Translations under genes and position numbers: made by a program
In this document: positions 22,594 through 27,433 of the stretch, piece by piece
Position numbering within the stretch: position 1 is the first letter of the stretch
How the letters are laid out: each line of letters opens with the position of its first letter
From: an uncultured Collinsella sp.
Lineage (GTDB): Bacteria; Actinomycetota; Coriobacteriia; Coriobacteriales; Coriobacteriaceae
NCBI GenBank assembly: GCA_959596505.1
Contig: CAUFWM010000018.1
Location: 1-27,433 of the forward strand
Reading direction: 5' to 3'
Length of the DNA stretch: 27,433 nt
Notes under the pieces: model-generated
Databases searched by the model: none
Told to the model about the DNA's origin: nothing
What the model saw: only the letters and a program-made list of their open reading frames with translations

Positions 22594-22956
22594 ATGCCCC
22601 AGGAAATCAAGATTGACGGCATCGGCATTTCGCCCGATGTTCTGACCGCCATCGTCTCGCGCGCCGTCACGGATGTCGAGGGCATCGCCTCCGTGGGCGT
22701 CAAGGACCTTGCCACCAACCTTGTCTCCATGATGCTTTCGTCCAAGGCCCCGGCTTCTGAGCCGGCGGTCGAGGCCGAGGTCATCGGCGACAAGCTCGCG
22801 CTTACCGTGCGCGTCGTGGTGTTCTTTGGCTATCCGTTCAAGAAACTCGCCGAGGCCGTTCGCGCCGCCGTGGTTGCCGCCATCGACGCCCAGGTGGGCG
22901 TCGAGGTCGAGCGCGTTGACGTTTGCATCGACGGCCTCGTTTTCCCCAAGGAGTAA
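22594..22956 (+). CDS. Asp23/Gls24 family envelope stress response protein (YqhY-like)
   Basis: A 120-residue protein with the Asp23 family pattern: an ISPDVLTAIVSRAVTDVEGI block near the N-terminus, strands with DKLALTVRVVVFFGYPFKKLAEAV, and a C-terminal RVDVCIDGLVF. Family members are cytoplasmic and some associate with the membrane through partners. The yqhY-nusB order matches Bacillus, where YqhY has been linked to acetyl-CoA carboxylase regulation. An AGGAGG site lies 6 bases before the ATG, and the next gene starts 3 bases after its stop. Confidence 0.9.
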   Translation: MPQEIKIDGIGISPDVLTAIVSRAVTDVEGIASVGVKDLATNLVSMMLSSKAPASEPAVEAEVIGDKLALTVRVVVFFGYPFKKLAEAVRAAVVAAIDAQVGVEVERVDVCIDGLVFPKE

Positions 22957-22959
22957 CCT

Positions 22960-23544
22960 TTGAGCCTTAAGGTTTATCGCGGGCGTACGCTTGCCCGCAG
23001 TCAGGCGCTGCAGCTGCTGTTCCAGGCCGAGGCCACGGACAGCCCGCTCGAGCGCGTCCTCGAGGGCGATTTCCTGATCTCGAAGGGTCCCCTCGATCCC
23101 TACGCGCTGGAGCTGTGCCGCGGTGCCTACGAGCACATCGACCGCATCGACTGCGCCCTGCGCTCCGTCGCCAAGAACTGGGATCTTATGCGTATGCCCG
23201 GTGCCGACCGCAATCTGCTGCGTATCGCCGTCTATGAGATGCGCTTCCTCACCGACGAGGAGGTCTCGGACGCCATCGTGATCAACGAGGCGGTCGAGCT
23301 TGCCAAGGCCTATGGCACCGACCAGTCCGCGTCGTTTGTCAACGGCGTGCTGGGCAAGATCGCTCGTAGCGAGGAGCTGCCGGGCGAGGACCTCTATCAG
23401 GAGCTACTGGCCGAGGACCGTGCCCGCGAGGAGGCCCAGGCCGCCGAGGCTGCCGCCAAGGTTGCCGCCGCTCAGGCTGCGGCCGGCGTTCTCGACGAGG
23501 ATGCCGAGGTCGCCGAGGCCGAGACCGGTACCGTCAAGGAGTAG
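22960..23544 (+). CDS. nusB: Transcription antitermination factor NusB with Ala/Glu-rich tail
   Basis: RNA-binding partner of NusE (S10) in rRNA antitermination. The start is a TTG at 22960, 6 bases after AAGGAG, which is the only well-placed site. The core (about 1-145) has RTLARSQALQLLFQAEAT, ADRNLLRIAVYEMRFL and INEAVELAKAYGTDQSASFVNGVLGKIAR, the NusB signature. A tail of about 45 residues rich in Ala and Glu follows (150-194), which is not needed for the fold and is absent from most NusB proteins. Confidence 0.95.
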   Translation: MSLKVYRGRTLARSQALQLLFQAEATDSPLERVLEGDFLISKGPLDPYALELCRGAYEHIDRIDCALRSVAKNWDLMRMPGADRNLLRIAVYEMRFLTDEEVSDAIVINEAVELAKAYGTDQSASFVNGVLGKIARSEELPGEDLYQELLAEDRAREEAQAAEAAAKVAAAQAAAGVLDEDAEVAEAETGTVKE

Positions 23545-23546
23545 CC

Positions 23547-23813
23547 ATGCCAGAGGGTTCCGTCCGCAACTTCGACGAGATCTCGGACCGCTTGGACCAG
23601 ATTATCGCGACCGTTCGCTCCAAGGATACGTCCCTGGAGCGTTCGCTCGATCTGTTTGACGAGGCGATCGAGCTGGGCTCCCGTGCGGTCGATATGGTCG
23701 ATAAGTTTGAGTTGACGCCTCGCGAGGCAGATAAGCTCGAGCAGGAATACGATGAGGATGCGGCAAACGAATCCCAGGATAGCCAGGCCGCGTCTCCGGA
23801 TACGAATGGTTGA
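23547..23813 (+). CDS. xseB: Exonuclease VII small subunit
   Basis: Small helical subunit of exonuclease VII, which degrades single-stranded DNA. The 88-residue protein has the XseB pattern NFDEISDRLDQIIATVRSKD and SLERSLDLFDEAIELGSRA. AAGGAG precedes the ATG by 5 to 6 bases, and the gene follows nusB after 2 bases. The large-subunit gene xseA, usually adjacent, is not in the window. The TGA overlaps the downstream ATG (TGATG). Confidence 0.93.
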   Translation: MPEGSVRNFDEISDRLDQIIATVRSKDTSLERSLDLFDEAIELGSRAVDMVDKFELTPREADKLEQEYDEDAANESQDSQAASPDTNG

Positions 23814-24625
23814 TGGCATTCATGAAACGTGTGCGTCTCGATGACGAACTGATTTCACAGGGCATCTGCGCCGATCGCGCGGATGCCCTTCGCACTCTTA
23901 TGGCCGGCTTGGTCTCGAGTGGCGGCGAGCGTTTGACCTCACCGGGCCTTAAGGTGACGCCGGGCCTGCCGTTGCACGTGAAGGGTCGTATTCCCTACGT
24001 TGGGCGCGGCGGGCTCAAGCTCGAGGGCGCGCTCGATGCGTTTTGTATCGATCTCACGGGCCTTGCCTGCCTCGATGTGGGATGCTCCACGGGCGGCTTT
24101 ACCGATTGCCTGCTCAAGCGCGGCGCCGCCACAGTCGTTTCGGTCGATGTGGGTCGCGCTCAGTTTGATTGGTCGCTCCGCCAAGACGATCGCGTGACGC
24201 TCCATGAACGCACCAACGTGACGCAGCTGCCCGAGCTCGGCTACGGCGGCGCTATCGACCTGGCCGTGTGCGATGTGTCGTTTACGAGTATCGCAAATAT
24301 CATCGACGCCGTGATGGCGTGCCTGAAGCCTTCGGGTTCGTTTTGCACGCTCGTAAAACCCCAGTTTGAGGCGCCGGCTGCGCTGGTGGGCGAGGGCGGT
24401 ATCGTGACCGACCCCGCCGTCCGTCGCGATACGCTCACGGCGGCGATTGAGCTCTTTGCCGCCAAGGGCCTGTTCCCGCTCGACGTGTGCGTGTCGCCCA
24501 TCCACGGCGCCAAGGGCAACGTTGAGTTTTTCCTGTACGGCACGAGGTTTGCACCCGGCGAACGCACCGACGATGAGCTTCAATCCCAGGTATCGGTTTT
24601 GAGCGAGAAAGCTGCAACGCTATGA
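23813..24625 (+). CDS. tlyA: TlyA-family rRNA 2'-O-methyltransferase / hemolysin-like protein
   Basis: Combines an S4 RNA-binding domain (about 4-60) with an FtsJ/RrmJ-type methyltransferase domain holding the SAM motif LDVGCSTGGFTD (87-98). In mycobacteria TlyA 2'-O-methylates 16S and 23S rRNA; the hemolysin name is historical. Start choice is uncertain: ATG 23813 couples to xseB through TGATG, ATG 23822 gives the more usual MKRVRLDDEL beginning, and TTG 23810 is also in frame. I took 23813, which gives 270 residues. It overlaps nadK by 4 bases. Next to nadK and recN, it matches the common tlyA-nadK-recN cluster. Confidence 0.92.
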   Translation: MAFMKRVRLDDELISQGICADRADALRTLMAGLVSSGGERLTSPGLKVTPGLPLHVKGRIPYVGRGGLKLEGALDAFCIDLTGLACLDVGCSTGGFTDCLLKRGAATVVSVDVGRAQFDWSLRQDDRVTLHERTNVTQLPELGYGGAIDLAVCDVSFTSIANIIDAVMACLKPSGSFCTLVKPQFEAPAALVGEGGIVTDPAVRRDTLTAAIELFAAKGLFPLDVCVSPIHGAKGNVEFFLYGTRFAPGERTDDELQSQVSVLSEKAATL

Positions 24626-25482
24626 AGGTCTTTCTGGTTCCCAATTACTACAAGCAAGAGGCGGTCGAGAGCGGCCTGATGCTCGAGCTTTGGCTTTCGC
24701 GCCAAGGTTACGAGGTCGCATGGGCTGCCGACCAGCGCTCTAAGATTCAGAGCGCGCCCGATGTTGACGATGCCGACTTGGTTATTACGCTCGGCGGCGA
24801 CGGCACGCTGCTGCGTGCCGCCCGCATTCTCAACTACCGTGAGATTCCCATTTTGGGTCTTTCCTATGGTCATTTGGGTTTTTTGACGGCCGCGAGCCCC
24901 GAGGAGCGCGACATTTTGCAGGTCGTGAGCGATGCCCTGTCCGGCGAGCTCCATGTGAGCCGCCGCGCCACCATCGCCGCCGATATCGTTTCGGTTCGCG
25001 AAGACGGTACGAAGGATGTTGTGCGCACGTTTGCTCTCAACGATATGGCGCTTACGCGCGGGCCCCTGTCCGATATGGTCGAGTTCGATATCACGGTGTC
25101 CGGCCATCATATCGACCGCCTGCGCGGCGACGGCGTGGTCGTATCGACGGCGACCGGCTCCACCGGCTACGCGCTTTCCGCCGGCGGCCCTATCGTCAGC
25201 CCCGATTACACGGGAATGGTATGCGTGCCCATCGCCCCGCATACCATTCAGGCTCGCGCCTTTTTGACCTCGCCGAGCGATGTCGTGGAGATTTTTATGT
25301 CCGATGATCGCCCGAGCGTTCCGGCGATCGCCATCGATGGACAGTTTATTACCTGCGATGGCACGGTCGAGAGCGTGGCTGTGCGCCGTGGTCCCGGCGA
25401 TGTGCTGCTGCTGGATTATGGTCCCGAGAGTTTCTATAACTCGGTGAGCCGCGTGTTCTACGGAGTGCGTCATGATCGATGA
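24622..25482 (+). CDS. nadK: NAD kinase
   Basis: Phosphorylates NAD to NADP. The 286-residue protein has the GGDG motif (58-61, in TLGGDGTLL), GHLGFLTA, the LNDMALTRG substrate block and ATGSTGYALSAGGPI, all diagnostic for the family. It overlaps tlyA by 4 bases (ATGA) and recN by 11 bases, so the three genes are almost certainly co-transcribed. Confidence 0.97.
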   Translation: MKVFLVPNYYKQEAVESGLMLELWLSRQGYEVAWAADQRSKIQSAPDVDDADLVITLGGDGTLLRAARILNYREIPILGLSYGHLGFLTAASPEERDILQVVSDALSGELHVSRRATIAADIVSVREDGTKDVVRTFALNDMALTRGPLSDMVEFDITVSGHHIDRLRGDGVVVSTATGSTGYALSAGGPIVSPDYTGMVCVPIAPHTIQARAFLTSPSDVVEIFMSDDRPSVPAIAIDGQFITCDGTVESVAVRRGPGDVLLLDYGPESFYNSVSRVFYGVRHDR

Positions 25483-27100
25483 GCTGCAGGTTTCCAACAT
25501 TGCGCTCATTCGCGAGGCGACGTTGGTTCCGAGCACGGGTCTAACGGTTCTGACTGGAGAAACCGGCGCCGGTAAGACCGCGCTGCTCTCGGCACTCAAG
25601 CTTATTTTGGGCGAGCGTGCGGATTCGTCGACGGTGCGCGAGGGCGAGGCACTTGCCAGCGTCGAGGCGCGCCTGTTTGACGGACCGCACGACGCGGAGG
25701 GCTTCACCGTGCAGCGCAGCCTTTCTGCCGAGGGCCGCAGCCGCGTAAAAATTGACGGCCGCATCGCCAGCGTGCGCGAACTTTCGGAGCGCGTCGGTGT
25801 GATGATGGATCTTTGCGGTCAGCACGAGCACCAGCGCCTGCTCGACCCGGCGCACCACGTTGCCATGGTCGATGCTTGGGCTGGGCGCGCGGCGCTTGAG
25901 GCGCTCGGGAAGTATCGCACCTGCTTTAAGGCTTCGCGTGCCGCCGCCAAGGAGCTTCGCCGTGTGGAGGAAGCCTCGCGTGCGCAGGGGAGTCGCGTTG
26001 AGGAGGCGCGCTTCGCCCTGGAGCGCATCGCCGAGGTCAACCCCAAGCCGGGTGAGTATGAGGAGCTCGAGGAGCTGCTGCCGCGCTCCGAGCATGCTGA
26101 GGTGTTGGTGGCCACGGCCAACGATGCCCATGCATCGCTTGCAGCTGAAGGGGGAGCGCTCGATGCCGTGAACAGTGCCGTGGCGGAGCTTTCCCGCATG
26201 GCGGCCGTCGACCGCAAGCTGGGTGATATCGCCGATGCGCTTTCGGATGCCTGTATCTCGCTTGAGGATTGTGCCAACGAGCTGCGCACCTATCGCGATG
26301 GGGTCGCCTTCGATCCGCGCGAGCTGGCTCGTATGCGCGAGCGCTATTCCGATCTTAAGGCCCTACTGCGTCAGTGGGGGCCCACCATGGACGATGTCTT
26401 TGCCATGCGCGACCGCTCACAAGAGCTGTTGTCGCTGGTCGATGATGGTGATGAGCGGATCAAGAAGGCTCGCGAGGCGCTCGGGTGTGCCGAACGCGAG
26501 CTTTTTGCTGCTGCCAAGGCGCTTAAACGCGTGCGGAATACCGCAGCCCCTCGCTTTTGCCACGAGGTTGGCCGTCAGATGGCGCGCCTGGAGATGGGCG
26601 ACGCCGAGCTCGTTTGGGAGTCGCGCGATCTTCCGCGTGCCGAATGGACGCTGGCGGGGCCTTCGAGCTATGAGCTTTTGTATCGCAGCGGTGCCGGATT
26701 GACGCCGCGCCCTCTGCGCCGTATTGCGTCGGGCGGCGAGCTTAGCCGCGTCATGCTGGCGAGCAAGGTTGTCCTCGGCAACGCGGATGGCGTTGATGCG
26801 CTGGTGTTCGACGAGGTCGATGCCGGTGTCGGCGGCTCTACAGCACGTGCCCTCGCGAGCGTGCTGGCAGATCTCGCCGCTACGCATCAGGTGATTGTCG
26901 TAACCCACCTGGCGCAGGTCGCCGTCATGGCCGATAAGCACTACGTGGTAAGTAAAGAGCCCGGCGACGTTCCCCAGACGCATCTGGATGAGGTGGCCGG
27001 GGACGCCCGCATCGCAGAGATCGCCCGCATGCTGAGCGGCGATCAATCGGAGGCAAGCCTGGCACACGCCAAGCAGATGCTGGAAGAGGCTCGAGGCTAG
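25472..27100 (+). CDS. recN: DNA repair protein RecN
   Basis: SMC-like ATPase used in double-strand break repair. The 542-residue protein has an N-terminal ATPase half with Walker A GETGAGKT (29-36), GQHEHQRLLD (the Q-loop region), a central coiled coil (about 150-370), and a C-terminal half with the ABC signature SGGELSR (420-426), Walker B LVFDEVDAGVGG (444-455) and THLAQVAVMAD. Length and motif order match RecN. It is the last gene of its transcription unit and is followed by a terminator. Confidence 0.97.
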   Translation: MIDELQVSNIALIREATLVPSTGLTVLTGETGAGKTALLSALKLILGERADSSTVREGEALASVEARLFDGPHDAEGFTVQRSLSAEGRSRVKIDGRIASVRELSERVGVMMDLCGQHEHQRLLDPAHHVAMVDAWAGRAALEALGKYRTCFKASRAAAKELRRVEEASRAQGSRVEEARFALERIAEVNPKPGEYEELEELLPRSEHAEVLVATANDAHASLAAEGGALDAVNSAVAELSRMAAVDRKLGDIADALSDACISLEDCANELRTYRDGVAFDPRELARMRERYSDLKALLRQWGPTMDDVFAMRDRSQELLSLVDDGDERIKKAREALGCAERELFAAAKALKRVRNTAAPRFCHEVGRQMARLEMGDAELVWESRDLPRAEWTLAGPSSYELLYRSGAGLTPRPLRRIASGGELSRVMLASKVVLGNADGVDALVFDEVDAGVGGSTARALASVLADLAATHQVIVVTHLAQVAVMADKHYVVSKEPGDVPQTHLDEVAGDARIAEIARMLSGDQSEASLAHAKQMLEEARG

Positions 27101-27177
27101 AACGAGCCGACAGTGTTGGCGGGGACAAAATATCAGCAATTGTTGCACCGCCACTTGCTTGTCTGGCCCGACCGTCA

Positions 27178-27329
27178 AAAACTATGCCGGTTTACTACGA
27201 TGAATCGGCGTAGCTCGAGCACAGCTAAAATTGTAAAAAGAAAACCGCAGGTAGAACCCCTGCGGTTTTCTTTTAAAACACGATGTGGTCGCATATTCCG
27301 ATTTCATCGTAGTAAACCGGCATAGTTTT
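27178..27329. repeat. Long inverted repeat flanking the recN-side terminator
   Basis: The 26 bases at 27178-27203 are the exact reverse complement of 27304-27329. The match continues inward as ATCGG (27204-27208) against CCGAT (27298-27302) with one unpaired T (27303). The arms include AAAACTATGCCGGTTT. The space between them holds the terminator. Short open frames across this region only reflect the repeat. Confidence 0.92.
27236..27274. terminator. Bidirectional terminator between recN and the convergent gene
   Basis: AAAAGAAAACCGCAGG (27236-27251) pairs perfectly with CCTGCGGTTTTCTTTT (27259-27274) around a 7-base loop. A-rich and T-rich flanks allow function on both strands, fitting the convergent genes on either side. 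Confidence 0.9.
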
Positions 27330-27362
27330 ATCGGAACGGTACATAACGTCCCCTGATAAAAC

Positions 27363-27433
27363 CTACTCCACGACCTTATCCGGCTGGATGAGCTCCTCGT
27401 AGTAGCTGATATGCTCGCGGGCGTCTTCAATCT
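27363..27433 (-). CDS. C-terminal end of an unidentified protein (partial)
   Basis: The minus strand reads open from the window edge to a TAG at 27363-27365. The visible C-terminus is IEDAREHISYYEELIQPD followed by KVVE. Too little is present to name a family. Its position, convergent on recN with a shared terminator, supports it being a real gene. Confidence 0.6.
   Translation of the reverse strand, partial: IEDAREHISYYEELIQPDKVVE

Noticed and set aside
27121..27354. GGGGAC (27121-27126) and GTCCCC (27349-27354) as an outer pair of the inverted repeat
   Set aside because: Six bases only, at unequal distances from the arms; likely chance, although it could be revisited if the element proves mobile.
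27113..27430. Short open frames on both strands after recN that end with the same peptide (HRSKPA)
   Set aside because: Their similarity is produced by the inverted repeat; they read through a terminator.

Overview
The window is a GC-rich bacterial chromosome segment (roughly 60% GC by eye) packed with housekeeping genes, almost all on the + strand and many overlapping by 1 to 11 bases. Gene content and order (alaS-ruvX-mltG, aroK-aroB-pepP-efp, asp23-nusB-xseB-tlyA-nadK-recN, and an ileS preceded by a T-box) point to a gut actinobacterium of the class Coriobacteriia, most likely Collinsella. The taxonomic call is inference; no rRNA is present. I see no tRNA or rRNA gene, CRISPR array, complete insertion sequence or prophage.

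Layout. 1-493: 5' part of a minus-strand glycerol dehydrogenase-like gene that runs off the left edge. 575-980: divergent promoters and an isoleucine T-box leader with clear antiterminator and terminator pairings. 980-3781: ileS, followed by a perfect palindrome and a terminator. 4048-5660: lspA and an rluD-type pseudouridine synthase. 5743-7038: a membrane glycosyltransferase. 7120-10231: an orphan prepilin peptidase-like A24 protein, an HD-domain dGTPase and rarA. 10327-13486: a tightly coupled four-gene unit made of a DUF948-like membrane coiled coil, a degenerate RsbW-like protein, a SigB/SigF-type sigma factor and an AI-2E-type permease, with a candidate sigma-B-type promoter in front. 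13493-13732: a small AT-rich two-helix membrane protein on the minus strand. 13926-20583: alaS, ruvX, mltG, yqeG-like HAD phosphatase, aroK and an aroB homologue that lacks the catalytic motifs. 20586-21845: promoter, structured leader and pepP. 21943-27100: efp, asp23, nusB, xseB, tlyA, nadK and recN. 27101-27362: a bidirectional terminator nested inside a 31-bp inverted repeat. 27363-27433: the 3' end of a convergent gene.

How it fits together. Most genes serve translation (ileS, alaS, efp, rluD, tlyA), transcription (nusB, sigma factor), DNA repair and nucleotide pools (rarA, recN, xseB, ruvX, dgt) and envelope maturation (lspA, mltG). The most unusual items are the sigma-factor operon, whose anti-sigma-like partner has lost the ATP-binding motifs of the RsbW kinases; the aroB-position gene that looks like a catalytically dead dehydroquinate synthase; the structured pepP leader; and the nested palindrome after recN.
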